Shown piece by piece: positions 42,845 through 52,072 of a stretch of 64,000 bases of DNA (its first letter is position 1; each line of letters begins with the position of its first letter). The translations under genes were made by a program, and so were the position numbers. Origin of the DNA: Aeromonas sanarellii (GTDB lineage Bacteria; Pseudomonadota; Gammaproteobacteria; Enterobacterales; Aeromonadaceae); assembly GCF_000820085.1 (NCBI RefSeq), contig NZ_CDBN01000092.1:1-64000 (forward strand), given 5' to 3'. Under the pieces are notes generated by a model. The model was not told the origin of the DNA. It searched no databases and was given only the letters and a program-made list of their open reading frames with translations.

Positions 42845-43657
42845 ATGTATAAGGTCGTTGTATCCGATCTCGATGGTACCCTGCTCAACGGGCAGCACCA
42901 GATCTCCCCCCGTACCCGGGATACCCTGCACCGCCTGGTGGCACAGGGTGTCAAGTTCGTGGTGGCCACAGGCCGGCACCATGTGGACGTGCGCAGCATC
43001 CGCGACACCCTCGGACTCGATATCTATCTCATCACCTCCAACGGCGCCGTGGTGCACGACAAGCAGGATCAGCTGGTCTACAACCAGGCGCTGCCGAGCA
43101 CGGTCGCGGCCGAGCTGATCGCGCTGGAGCGCGATCCTTCCATCCACATCAACGTCTACTACGGTGACGAGTGGCTGGTGGAAGAGGAGATGCCCTGGCT
43201 GCTGCAGTTCCATCACGATTCCGGCTTCAGCTACCGTCTGACCGATCTCGCCAACCACCCGCTGGACAAGATCAACAAGGTGTTTTACATCGGCGACCAC
43301 GAGAAACTGCTGCTGATCGAGGCCGAGCTCAACCAGCGTTACGGCGACCGGATCAACGTCACCTTCTCCCTGCCGGACTGTCTTGAGGTGATGCACGCCG
43401 GTGTGCACAAGGGCAATGCCGTCCGCGCCGTATTGGAGCAGCACGGGCTGGAGATGTCCCAGGCGGTGGCCTTCGGCGATGGCATGAACGACTTCGAGAT
43501 GCTGAGCATGGTGGGTCGTGGTGTGGTGATGGGCAACGCCCACGATCGCCTCAAGCTGGCCCTGGCGCACCACGAGCAGACCCTCACTTCCGATGAAGAC
43601 GGCGTCGCCGTCTATCTGGAGCAGCTGTTCGCACTGACCGGCGTCAACGTCGCCTGA
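42845..43657 (+). CDS. yigL: HAD-superfamily phosphatase YigL
   Basis: A 270-residue Cof-type HAD phosphatase with VSDLDGTLLN (motif I nucleophile), VVATGRHH (motif II) and AFGDGMNDFEML (motif IV). E. coli YigL dephosphorylates sugar phosphates and pyridoxal phosphate. It follows pldB as in E. coli. ATG 42845 is used for spacing to GAGG; 42842 is adjacent. A GCGGGAGC/GCTCCCGC inverted repeat (42790-42819) lies before it and may belong to its promoter region. Confidence 0.92.
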   Translation: MYKVVVSDLDGTLLNGQHQISPRTRDTLHRLVAQGVKFVVATGRHHVDVRSIRDTLGLDIYLITSNGAVVHDKQDQLVYNQALPSTVAAELIALERDPSIHINVYYGDEWLVEEEMPWLLQFHHDSGFSYRLTDLANHPLDKINKVFYIGDHEKLLLIEAELNQRYGDRINVTFSLPDCLEVMHAGVHKGNAVRAVLEQHGLEMSQAVAFGDGMNDFEMLSMVGRGVVMGNAHDRLKLALAHHEQTLTSDEDGVAVYLEQLFALTGVNVA

Positions 43658-43715
43658 CCCCTTCCGCCATGGGCATCCCCTGCCCATGGCACCATCCTCT
43701 GCAACGACCTGCGCC

Positions 43716-44228
43716 TCAGCGGATGAGGCTTTTCAGATCCGGCAGTGTCATCACCCCCTCTTCCGACTGCCACGCGAAACTCTGGTTGGCGCCGCCGTAA
43801 CATTCGGCCAGTCGCAGCGGTGTTCCCGGCTGGTGGCGACGTCCAGCCACGTCCAGGCAGAGGCCGGTCTTGCGGTTGAACAGGCGATCCCCCTGCCACT
43901 GCCATTGGCGGCTCTCATCTCCACACTCGGCCATGGCCAGCTCTCCCTCCCCTCTGGCGACCAGGCAACGCTGCGCCAGTTGCAGGGCGCCGGCATCCCA
44001 GCTGAATTGCTGGCGGACACTCAGGTCACAAGGCTGGGTGATCAGCCGATCCCGGGCATCCAGGGCCACGCAGAAGCCCCCGTCTGTCACCAGCGCCGAG
44101 GCAGGGGGGGCTCTCTGCATGGGGGCGGCCCCCATCAAGAGCTCGTCGGGTTGCGGCTTGTAGGCGCAGCCACCGAGAGCCACGACAACCAGCGCCAGGG
44201 CGTTGGCGCGAACAGTGTTAGGGGACAT
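43716..44228 (-). CDS. Lipoprotein with ricin B-type lectin fold
   Basis: A 170-residue lipoprotein. The signal sequence ends in the lipobox ALGGC (lipidated Cys near 21). The body shows three QxW-type repeats (QQFSW, RQWQW, QSFAW) and GLCLDVAGRR, the pattern of a ricin B / beta-trefoil carbohydrate-binding domain. No enzymatic domain is attached. It may bind glycans at the outer membrane. Start 44228 was chosen because the lipoprotein signal begins there. Confidence 0.8.
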   Translation of the reverse strand: MSPNTVRANALALVVVALGGCAYKPQPDELLMGAAPMQRAPPASALVTDGGFCVALDARDRLITQPCDLSVRQQFSWDAGALQLAQRCLVARGEGELAMAECGDESRQWQWQGDRLFNRKTGLCLDVAGRRHQPGTPLRLAECYGGANQSFAWQSEEGVMTLPDLKSLIR

Positions 44229-44374
44229 AGGGCATGCTGGCCTGCAGTGTGTTCGATCACGAATGCCCGCGGATAGCGGGTCAGCCCCAGCATACCCGAA
44301 GCCTGGACGGGAAAGAGCCAACTGAAGTGTAAACAGACGTGACAGAGCGGAAAGGCCGCCAGAGGGCAGAAAGC

Positions 44375-44400
44375 AAAAAACCCCGCATGGCGGGGTTTTT
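44375..44400 (-). terminator. Terminator of the tRNA operon
   Basis: CCCCGC (44381-44386) and GCGGGG (44390-44395) with an ATG loop, flanked by A6 and T5. It can work on both strands; on the minus strand it ends the tRNA operon directly after tRNA-Pro. Confidence 0.9.
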
Positions 44401-44407
44401 CAGAATG

Positions 44408-44484
<77 letters not shown>

Positions 44485-44548
44485 AAACTATTTTGATTTT
44501 ACAAAAAACAAAGACGACCCTGTGGTCATCCTCGTTATACAGCAAGTA

Positions 44549-44634
44549 TGGTGCGAAGAGAGGGACTCGAACCCTCACACCCGGGGGGCACTAACACCTG
44601 AAGCTAGCGCGTCTACCAATTCCGCCACCTTCGC
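44549..44634 (-). tRNA. leuT: tRNA-Leu (CAG)
   Basis: 86 bases including CCA, with the long variable arm of class II tRNAs. The acceptor is GCGAAGG and the anticodon loop centre CTTCAGG gives CAG. Confidence 0.97.
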
Positions 44635-44654
44635 ATACCTGACAAGCTGTAAAA

Positions 44655-44731
44655 TGGGGTGGCTGATGGGGCTCGAACCCACGACAACCGGAATCACAAT
44701 CCGGGACTCTACCAACTGAGCTACAGCCACC
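44655..44731 (-). tRNA. hisR: tRNA-His (GTG)
   Basis: 77 bases including CCA. The anticodon loop TTGTGAT gives GTG. The extra G at -1 needed by histidyl-tRNA synthetase is encoded at 44731 and pairs with the discriminator C. Confidence 0.97.
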
Positions 44732-44781
44732 ACAGCTGTTTTTCGTTCTTCAACACGCCCGTTTAACCGGCGCACGTTGGA

Positions 44782-44858
<77 letters not shown>

Positions 44859-44878
44859 TACGCTGTCGAACGGGGCGC

Positions 44879-44907
44879 ATTATTGATGATGGCGCTCACC
44901 TTGTCCA
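44879..44907 (-). promoter_or_regulatory. Promoter of the tRNA operon
   Basis: On the minus strand there is a -35 TGGACA (44907-44902) and a -10 AATAAT (44884-44879) with a 17-base spacer, then a GCGCC discriminator typical of growth-rate-controlled stable RNA promoters. It sits 21 bases before tRNA-Arg. Confidence 0.75.
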
Positions 44908-45062
44908 CTCTTTTTTTGACACAAAGAATCAAGTGACTGTTTTTCAATCACTTTCGGCCCTTTTCAAGTATTTTTGTTTTGTTCAGCCTGGATCCAGCTT
45001 TACCCGCTACTTTTGACTCCCCTCATACAGCCACCATACAGCGATCGATGACGGGCAGAGTC

Positions 45063-45107
45063 TTGACTTGCCTCACGACCCACCTAGAATGAATGAACGT
45101 TCATTCA
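45063..45107 (+). promoter_or_regulatory. Promoter and palindromic operator of the RND efflux operon
   Basis: A -35 TTGACT (45063-45068) and a -10 TAGAAT (45085-45090) are spaced 16 bases. A perfect 18-bp palindrome TGAATGAACGTTCATTCA (45090-45107) covers the start point, 20 bases before the tetR-type gene. This is the classic autorepressor position, and TGAATGA..TCATTCA is a frequent core in TetR-family efflux operators. Confidence 0.85.
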
Positions 45108-45127
45108 GTCATTGATTTCTGATAACC

Positions 45128-45718
45128 ATGGATAAGAAAGAACGCATTTTTGAAGCGGCTCACGAGATCCTCGGCGAGCAAGGCTTCTACGGCCTTTCCA
45201 TTGCCGTGGTCGCCAAGAAAGCCAAGGTGGCGGCAGGGACCATCTATCGCTACTTCAGCGACAAGGATGATCTGATCCGCCAGCTCTATCAGCACACTAT
45301 TCTCAAATGTCATCCCCTGGTCATGGAGGGCGTGCAGATAGAGGAGGTGTCATACCGGCAGTATCGCCGCCTCTGGCTCAACATAGATGCCATCTTTACC
45401 AGCTACCCCAATGCACTCAAGTGCAAATTGCAGTACGAAAGTTCTCCATTGGGGGCTGAATTGGAGCGGGATCCGGTCATAATGGCGACGTGGGCGCCAC
45501 TTGAGCGCTTCTTCGAGCAGGGACGCCAGCAGGGACTCTTCATCGACCTCCCCGTCCTGGTGTTGCAGGCATTGAGTCTGGATTGCGTGGCCAACCTGGC
45601 ACAGCAACGCCGGGTTCACGATTTCGAATTGACGCAGGAACAGCTGGAGACGGTCATCCGGGCCAGCTGGAATGCCATTTTAAACCCTAATGTTTCCATC
45701 ACAGGAGCCTGTTCATGA
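45128..45718 (+). CDS. TetR-family repressor of RND efflux operon
   Basis: A 196-residue TetR regulator with an N-terminal helix-turn-helix (about 10-55; GFYGLSIAVVAKKAKVAAGTIYRYFSDKDDL) and an all-helical ligand domain. It is the first gene of a three-gene operon with the adaptor and RND pump. Its stop overlaps the adaptor start. The perfect palindrome over the promoter is its likely operator. The inducing ligand is unknown. Confidence 0.92.
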   Translation: MDKKERIFEAAHEILGEQGFYGLSIAVVAKKAKVAAGTIYRYFSDKDDLIRQLYQHTILKCHPLVMEGVQIEEVSYRQYRRLWLNIDAIFTSYPNALKCKLQYESSPLGAELERDPVIMATWAPLERFFEQGRQQGLFIDLPVLVLQALSLDCVANLAQQRRVHDFELTQEQLETVIRASWNAILNPNVSITGACS

Positions 45719-46821
45719 AAAAGTGGATGGCCGTCATGCTGCTGATAGCACTCGCCCTGTTTGGCAGTGTCATCGGTTTCAATATGTTCAAACAGAAGAA
45801 GATCGCAGAGTTCATGGCCAATCGTCCCGAGCCTGAGTTCCCGGTCACCGCCATGGTCACCAAGGCCCAGGACTGGGTCCCCACCATAGAGGCGATCGGC
45901 TTCATCGAGCCGAACCAGGGGGTCACCCTCTCCAGCGAGCTGTCAGGCACCATCGACGCCATCCGGTTTGAATCCGGGGCGCACGTCAAGGCGGATCAGC
46001 TGCTGCTGAGCCTGGACTCCAGCGTGGAAAAGGCCAACCTGAACTCTTCCCAAGCCAGACTGCCGGCTGCCCGAGCCAAGTTCGAGCGCTACAAGAACCT
46101 GTACCAGAAGAACTCCATCTCCCGGGACCAGCTGGATGATGCCGAGGCGAGCTACCGCTCCCTGGAGGCGGACATCGACAGCCTGAAGGCCACCATAGCC
46201 CGTCGCGAAGTGCGCGCCCCCTTCAGCGGCGCCGTGGGCCTGCGCAACGTCTTCCTCGGTCAGTACCTGGAGCCGGGAACCGAGATAGTGCGGCTGGAAG
46301 ACACCAGCGTGATGCGCCTGCGCTTCACCGTGCCCCAGACCGACATCTCCAGGATTACCCTGGGCCAGACCATCAAGATCAACGTGGATGCCTATCCCCA
46401 GACCCAGTTTGACGGCCAGATCACCGCCATCGAACCTGCGGTCAACTACCAGAGCGGCCTGGTCCAGGTGCAGGCGGACATCCCGAACAACGAGGGTCAG
46501 CTCCGCTCCGGCATGTTCGCCCGTGCCAGCATCATACTGCCCACGGTGAAGGATCAGATCGTGATCCCGCAATCCGCCATCTCCTTCACCCTCTATGGCG
46601 AGAACGTCTACGTCATTCACGAGGTGGACGGCGTGAAACGCGCCAAGCAGGTAGTGGTCAAGGCGGGTGAGCGCCGTGGCAACGACGTCCATGTGCTCTC
46701 CGGCATCAAGGCCGGCGATCAAATCGTGCTGTCGGGCCAGGTTCGCCTGAGCAACGACACCAAGGTACGCGTGGTCGAGAACGATGCCCTCGCCGTCCCG
46801 GCACAAACCCCGATGCTGTAA
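45715..46821 (+). CDS. RND efflux periplasmic adaptor
   Basis: A 368-residue membrane-fusion protein with an N-terminal membrane anchor (about 5-23). It has a lipoyl/barrel-sandwich part (QGVTLSSELSGTIDAIRFESGAHVKADQLLLSLDS), an alpha-hairpin (about 95-160) and beta-barrel domains. It links the inner-membrane pump to an outer-membrane channel. No channel gene is in this operon, so a shared TolC-type protein is presumably used. Confidence 0.93.
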   Translation: MKKWMAVMLLIALALFGSVIGFNMFKQKKIAEFMANRPEPEFPVTAMVTKAQDWVPTIEAIGFIEPNQGVTLSSELSGTIDAIRFESGAHVKADQLLLSLDSSVEKANLNSSQARLPAARAKFERYKNLYQKNSISRDQLDDAEASYRSLEADIDSLKATIARREVRAPFSGAVGLRNVFLGQYLEPGTEIVRLEDTSVMRLRFTVPQTDISRITLGQTIKINVDAYPQTQFDGQITAIEPAVNYQSGLVQVQADIPNNEGQLRSGMFARASIILPTVKDQIVIPQSAISFTLYGENVYVIHEVDGVKRAKQVVVKAGERRGNDVHVLSGIKAGDQIVLSGQVRLSNDTKVRVVENDALAVPAQTPML

Positions 46822-46836
46822 ACGCGGAGATCTGCG

Positions 46837-49800
46837 ATGCGATTTACCGACATATTCATAAAACGGCCGGTGCTGGCGATCTCGCTCAGCTTCCTGATAG
46901 CCCTGCTGGGCTTCCAGGCCATCTTCAAGATGCAGGTGCGGGAATACCCCGAGGTCACCAACACGGTGATCACGGTCACCACCAGCTACTACGGCGCCAG
47001 TTCGGACCTGATCCAGGGCTTCATCACCCAGCCGCTGGAGCAGGCGGTCGCACAAGCCGACAACATCGACTTCATGACCTCCTCGAGCCAGCTGGGCAGC
47101 TCCACGGTAACGGCCTACATGAAGCTGAACACCGATCCCAATGCCGCGCTGTCCGACATCCTGGCCAAGGTCAACTCGGTGCGTTCCCAGTTGCCCAAAG
47201 AGGCGGAAGACCCCTCGGTCACCTCCTCCACCGGCTCCACCACGGCGGTGCTCTACATGGGCTTCACCAGCCCTGAGCTCAACTCCAGCCAGATCACCGA
47301 CTACCTGGAACGGGTCATCAAGCCCCAGCTGTTCACCGTGGGCGGGGTCTCCAAGGTGGATCTGTACGGCGGGGTCGAGTTCGCCCTGCGGGTGTGGCTG
47401 GATCCGGCCAAGATGGCCGCCTTTGACCTGACCTCCAGCGACGTGATGACGGTGCTCAACAGCAACAACTATCAGTCTGCCACCGGCCAGGCCACGGGTT
47501 ACTTCACCCTGTTCAACGGCAACGCCGAAACCCAGGTCAGCAACATCGAGGAGCTCAAGCGCCTGGTGGTGGCGACCCGGGACAGCAAGGTGATCCGCCT
47601 CTCCGACATCGCCAAGGTGTCGCTGGAGAAGAGCCACGACATCTATCGCGCCAGCGCCAACGGCCGCGAGGCCGTGGTACTGGCCATCAACGCGGCGCCG
47701 ACCGCCAACCCCATCAACATCGCCCACGATGTGCTGGAGCTGCTGCCGAGCCTGAAGAGCAACATGCCGAGCACCATGCAGGTGAACGTCCTGTATGACT
47801 CCACCATCGCCATCAATGAGTCCATCCACGAGGTCATCAAGACCATACTGGAGGCGGCCGCCATAGTGCTGGTGGTGATCACCCTGTTCCTGGGTTCGTT
47901 CCGGGCGGTCATCATCCCCATCATCACCATACCGCTGAGCCTCATCGGGGTGGTGATGATGATGGACATGTTCGGCTTCTCGATAAACCTGATGACCCTG
48001 CTGGCCATGGTGCTGGCGATCGGCCTGGTGGTGGATGACGCCATCGTGGTGCTGGAGAACGTCGACCGTCACATCAAGGAAGGGGAAGAGCCGTTCCGGG
48101 CCGCCATCATAGGCACCCGGGAGATCGCCGTGCCCGTCATCGCCATGACGGTCACCCTGGCCGCGGTGTACGCGCCCATCGCCCTGATGGGGGGCATCAC
48201 AGGCTCCCTGTTCAAGGAGTTCGCGCTGACCCTGGCGGGGGCGGTCTTCGTCTCCGGCATCATCGCCCTGACCCTGTCGCCCATGATGTGCGCCAAGATG
48301 CTCAGGGCCAACGAGGAGCCGGGCAAGTTCGAGCGTACCGTGCACGATCTGCTGGACCGGATGACGGCCCGCTACGACAGCATGCTGCATGCCGTGATGC
48401 AAAAGCGCATCGTGGTCATCCTGTTCGCCGTCATCGTGTTCGCCAGCCTGCCGCTGCTGTTCAAGTTCATCCCGAGCGAATTGGCACCGTCCGAGGACAA
48501 AGGGGTCATGGCCGTGCTGGGCACGGCGCCCTCCAACGCCAACCTGGACTACATCGAAAACACCATGGCGGACGTGAACAAGATCCTGGACGACCAGCCC
48601 GAGATCGCCTACTCCCAGGTCTTCTCCGGGGTGTTCAACGCCAACCAGGCCTTCGGCATCGCCTCCATGGTGCCCTGGAGCCAGCGTGAGGCGAGCCAGA
48701 AAGAGGTGCTGGATCGGGTCGCCGGTCTGGTGCAGGGCATCCCCGGGATGGCCATCACCACCTTCCAGTTCCCCGAGCTGCCGGGTGCGTCGAGCGGTCT
48801 GCCCATCCAGTTCGTCATCACCACCCCGAACAGCTTCGAGAGCCTGTTCCTGATCGCGGGTGAGATGCTGGCGGCCACCCAGGCCAACGGCCAGTTCGTC
48901 TATTCGGATCTCGATCTGAACTACGACTCGGCCACCATGAAGATCAGCATCGACAAGGACAAGGCGGGTGCCTACGGCATCACCATGCAGGACATCGGCA
49001 TCACCATGGGCACCATGATGGCGGACGGTTACGTCAACCGTATCGATCTGGATGGCCGCTCCTACGAGGTGATCCCGCAGGTGGAACGCAAGTACCGCCT
49101 GAACCCCGAGTCCCTCAAGGGCTACTACGTGCGTGCCGCCGACGGCAAGTCGATCCCGCTGGGCAGCCTGATCAAGATTGAGGTGGTGGGCGAGCCCCGT
49201 GCCCTGCCCCACTTCAACCAGCTGAACTCCGCCACCATAGGCGCCGTTCCGGCACCTGGCGTGGCCATGGGGGATGCGATCAACTGGTTCAAGGCCACCG
49301 CGGAAGAGAAGCTGCCCCAAGGCTATCGTTATGACTTCATGGGGGAAGCCCGCCAGTTCGTGACCGAAGGCAATGCGCTCTACGCCACCTTCGCCCTGGC
49401 CCTGGCCATCATCTTCCTGGTGCTGGCGATCCAGTTCGAATCGGTGCGCGATCCCCTGGTGATCATGGTGTCGGTGCCGCTCGCCATCAGCGGCGCGCTG
49501 ATCGCCCTGGCATGGGGCATGGCCACCATGAACATCTACTCCCAGGTCGGTCTCATCACCCTGGTCGGTCTGATTACCAAGCACGGTATTCTGATCTGCG
49601 AGGTGGCGAAGGAGGAGCAGCTGCTGCACGGCCTGAACCGGATGCAGGCCGTGATGCAGGCCGCCAAGGTGCGTCTGCGCCCCATCCTGATGACCACGGC
49701 GGCCATGATCGCCGGTCTGATCCCCCTGCTCTATGCCTCGGGGGCAGGGGCGGCCCAGCGCTTCAGCATCGGCATCGTCATCGTGGCGGGGCTGGCCATC

Positions 49801-49917
49801 GGCACCCTGTTCACCCTGTTCGTGCTGCCGGTGATCTACACCTTCCTGGCATCCGAGCACAAGCCGCTGCCGGAATTCGACGAGTCCATCCCGGCAAAAG
49901 CCAAGGGCGGTCACTGA
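46837..49917 (+). CDS. RND efflux pump, inner-membrane transporter
   Basis: A 1026-residue AcrB/MexF-class HAE1 transporter with 12 helices and two large periplasmic loops. The proton-relay Asp pair is present in GLVVDDAIVVLENV (TM4). The second half has FVLAIQFES-like and GLITKHGILICEVAKEE segments. It should export amphiphilic drugs or metabolites using proton motive force. It lies 15 bases after the adaptor gene and ends before a strong terminator. Confidence 0.94.
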   Translation: MRFTDIFIKRPVLAISLSFLIALLGFQAIFKMQVREYPEVTNTVITVTTSYYGASSDLIQGFITQPLEQAVAQADNIDFMTSSSQLGSSTVTAYMKLNTDPNAALSDILAKVNSVRSQLPKEAEDPSVTSSTGSTTAVLYMGFTSPELNSSQITDYLERVIKPQLFTVGGVSKVDLYGGVEFALRVWLDPAKMAAFDLTSSDVMTVLNSNNYQSATGQATGYFTLFNGNAETQVSNIEELKRLVVATRDSKVIRLSDIAKVSLEKSHDIYRASANGREAVVLAINAAPTANPINIAHDVLELLPSLKSNMPSTMQVNVLYDSTIAINESIHEVIKTILEAAAIVLVVITLFLGSFRAVIIPIITIPLSLIGVVMMMDMFGFSINLMTLLAMVLAIGLVVDDAIVVLENVDRHIKEGEEPFRAAIIGTREIAVPVIAMTVTLAAVYAPIALMGGITGSLFKEFALTLAGAVFVSGIIALTLSPMMCAKMLRANEEPGKFERTVHDLLDRMTARYDSMLHAVMQKRIVVILFAVIVFASLPLLFKFIPSELAPSEDKGVMAVLGTAPSNANLDYIENTMADVNKILDDQPEIAYSQVFSGVFNANQAFGIASMVPWSQREASQKEVLDRVAGLVQGIPGMAITTFQFPELPGASSGLPIQFVITTPNSFESLFLIAGEMLAATQANGQFVYSDLDLNYDSATMKISIDKDKAGAYGITMQDIGITMGTMMADGYVNRIDLDGRSYEVIPQVERKYRLNPESLKGYYVRAADGKSIPLGSLIKIEVVGEPRALPHFNQLNSATIGAVPAPGVAMGDAINWFKATAEEKLPQGYRYDFMGEARQFVTEGNALYATFALALAIIFLVLAIQFESVRDPLVIMVSVPLAISGALIALAWGMATMNIYSQVGLITLVGLITKHGILICEVAKEEQLLHGLNRMQAVMQAAKVRLRPILMTTAAMIAGLIPLLYASGAGAAQRFSIGIVIVAGLAIGTLFTLFVLPVIYTFLASEHKPLPEFDESIPAKAKGGH

Positions 49918-49936
49918 TCCCAGCCCACACAAAAAA

Positions 49937-49960
49937 GGCCCCGAAAGGGGCCTTGTTTTT
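49937..49960 (+). terminator. Terminator of the RND operon
   Basis: GGCCCC (49937-49942) and GGGGCC (49947-49952) with a GAAA loop, followed by TTGTTTTT. Confidence 0.92.
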
Positions 49961-50037
49961 ATCCATTTGATCACACACGACACAAGTCCATGAAGCAGTT
50001 ACACTAAACCGTTCTCAATCCAGACCGCAAGGACGCC

Positions 50038-51996
50038 ATGTCAGGACTCTTCTCCAAGGCCGTCGGCCTTAACGGACTCTCATATCGTCTGCTTTCCTAC
50101 ATTCTGATCTGCAGCACGTTGCTGGCGCTGGCCATCACTGTGCTGCAGCTCGCCTGGGACTACAACAAGGACGTGACCGTCATCGAGGCCAGCATCGACC
50201 AGATCGAGGCCTCCTTCCTGCAGCCCATCTCCGCCAGCCTGTGGAACCTGGATGAAGAGCAGGTCAAGGTGCAGATCGAGGGCATCATGAACCTGCCCAA
50301 CATGCAGTTCGTCATGGTCAAGGAGATGCTGGGCAACTCCGAGGTGCCCCTGCTGACCCAGGGAGTGGAGCAGGCCCAGTACGACATCTCCCGCGAATTC
50401 ACCCTCAGCTACCAGGGGGAAGTGGTTGGCAAGCTGTTCGTCGCCGCCTCGCTGGATCAGGTCTATCAGCGCCTCATCGAGAAGTCCGTGCTGATCCTGG
50501 TCAGCCAGACCATCAAGACCCTGGTGGTCTCCTTCTGCATCCTGGTCATCATCTACTATCTGGTGATCCGTCATATCAACCGCATCGTCAGCTACGCCCA
50601 GAAACTGAGCCTGGATCGCCTGGCGGTCGAGCTGACCCTGGAGGGGCGCCCCCTGCCCCGCAAGCATCCGGACGAGTTCGATGCGCTGGCCGCCACCCTC
50701 AACCAGATGCGCACCCGGCTGAACGACGAATTCACGGCCCGCCACCAGGCCGCCGATCAGCTGCAACAGGAGCGGGACTTCTCCGCCACCCTGATCAACT
50801 CCGCCAACATGGTCATCTGCTGCATGGAGCCGGATCTCAACATCGCCAGCATCAACCCGGCCGCAATACTGCTGACCGGCTATCACCATGAGGAGCTGCT
50901 GCAGCACAACTGGCTGGATCTCTTCGTCAGCCAGGAGCAACGTGACGAGCTGGCCGCCATCCTGACCGAACAGGGGGCGCTGGAGGACAGGGAGATCACC
51001 ATGCACGACCAGCAGGGCAACGAGCTGGTCCTGCAGTGGACCTTCGCCCCCTTCTACGAGGGGCCCAATCTCAAGTACCTGATCGGCTTTGGCTACGACA
51101 TCACCCCCCTCAAGAAGGTGGAGCGGGAGATCACCCTGTTCAACGAGCAGCTGGAGGGCAAGGTGGCGGAGCGTACCCGCAGCCTGAGCGATGCCAACGA
51201 GCAGCTCGGCAAGGCCTACGACGATCTCAAGCAGGCCCAGCAGACCCTGGTGGAATCGGAGAAGATGGCCTCTCTCGGATCTCTTGTCGCCGGCGTGGCC
51301 CACGAGATCAACACCCCCATCGGCATCAGCGTGACCGCCTCCTCCTATCTGCAGGAGCGGGTCGCCGACTTCAAGCAGCACCTCGAGGCCAAGCAGCTCT
51401 CCCGTTCCTACCTCAACGAGTTCACCCAGAATCTCGACGAGTCGATGCAGCTGCTGCAAGGCAACCTGAGGCGGGCCTCCGAGCTCATCGCCAGCTTCAA
51501 GCAGGTGGCGGTCGATCAGTCGTCCGAGGCGCGCTACAACTTCAGCCTCGCCGACAACCTGCACCAGGTGGTGGTCTCCCTCGGCTACAAGCTGAAGAAG
51601 GCCCAGTGCGAGGTCGACATCCAATGCGATCCCAAGCTGACCCTCTACTCCTTCCCTGGCAGCTTCACCCAGATCTATTCCAACCTGATCCTCAACTCCA
51701 TCCATCACGGTTTCGATGACTGGGACAGACCCAGAAAGATCACCATCAAGGTGGAGCAGCAGGGAGACGAGCTGGTCATCGACTACAGCGACAACGGTCG
51801 CGGCATCCCGCCGGAGATACTGCCGCGCATCTTCGATCCCTTCGTCACCTCCAAGCGGGGTCATGGCGGCAGCGGGCTCGGCACCCACATCATCTACAAC
51901 CTGGTGGTGCAACTGCTGCGCGGCCGCATCCACTGCGCCAGCGAACCGGGACAGGGTGCCCAGTTCCACATTCGCCTGCCCATCCAGCAGAACTGA
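50038..51996 (+). CDS. Orphan PAS sensor histidine kinase
   Basis: A 652-residue membrane kinase. It has a first helix at about 18-40, a periplasmic sensor (about 41-165), a second helix (about 166-185), a HAMP-like linker, PAS (about 245-375), a coiled coil and HisKA-type GVAHEINTPIG. The HATPase has NLILNSIHHGFDD, DNGRGI and GGSGLGTHI. Both NTD helices flank a loop with no recognisable ligand motif. No response regulator is adjacent, so its partner is encoded elsewhere. Confidence 0.88.
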   Translation: MSGLFSKAVGLNGLSYRLLSYILICSTLLALAITVLQLAWDYNKDVTVIEASIDQIEASFLQPISASLWNLDEEQVKVQIEGIMNLPNMQFVMVKEMLGNSEVPLLTQGVEQAQYDISREFTLSYQGEVVGKLFVAASLDQVYQRLIEKSVLILVSQTIKTLVVSFCILVIIYYLVIRHINRIVSYAQKLSLDRLAVELTLEGRPLPRKHPDEFDALAATLNQMRTRLNDEFTARHQAADQLQQERDFSATLINSANMVICCMEPDLNIASINPAAILLTGYHHEELLQHNWLDLFVSQEQRDELAAILTEQGALEDREITMHDQQGNELVLQWTFAPFYEGPNLKYLIGFGYDITPLKKVEREITLFNEQLEGKVAERTRSLSDANEQLGKAYDDLKQAQQTLVESEKMASLGSLVAGVAHEINTPIGISVTASSYLQERVADFKQHLEAKQLSRSYLNEFTQNLDESMQLLQGNLRRASELIASFKQVAVDQSSEARYNFSLADNLHQVVVSLGYKLKKAQCEVDIQCDPKLTLYSFPGSFTQIYSNLILNSIHHGFDDWDRPRKITIKVEQQGDELVIDYSDNGRGIPPEILPRIFDPFVTSKRGHGGSGLGTHIIYNLVVQLLRGRIHCASEPGQGAQFHIRLPIQQN

Positions 51997-52072
51997 GCAC
52001 CGGCTCTTGTGAGCCGGCCGCTTTGTCCCCATCATGCTGTGATTGCATCCTCAACGAGCGGAGAACCTCGCA

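Noticed and set aside
45943..49983. 1346-codon minus-strand open frame
   Set aside because: Antisense shadow of the adaptor and RND pump genes; composition (Gly, His, Gln rich) is typical of GC-driven spurious frames.
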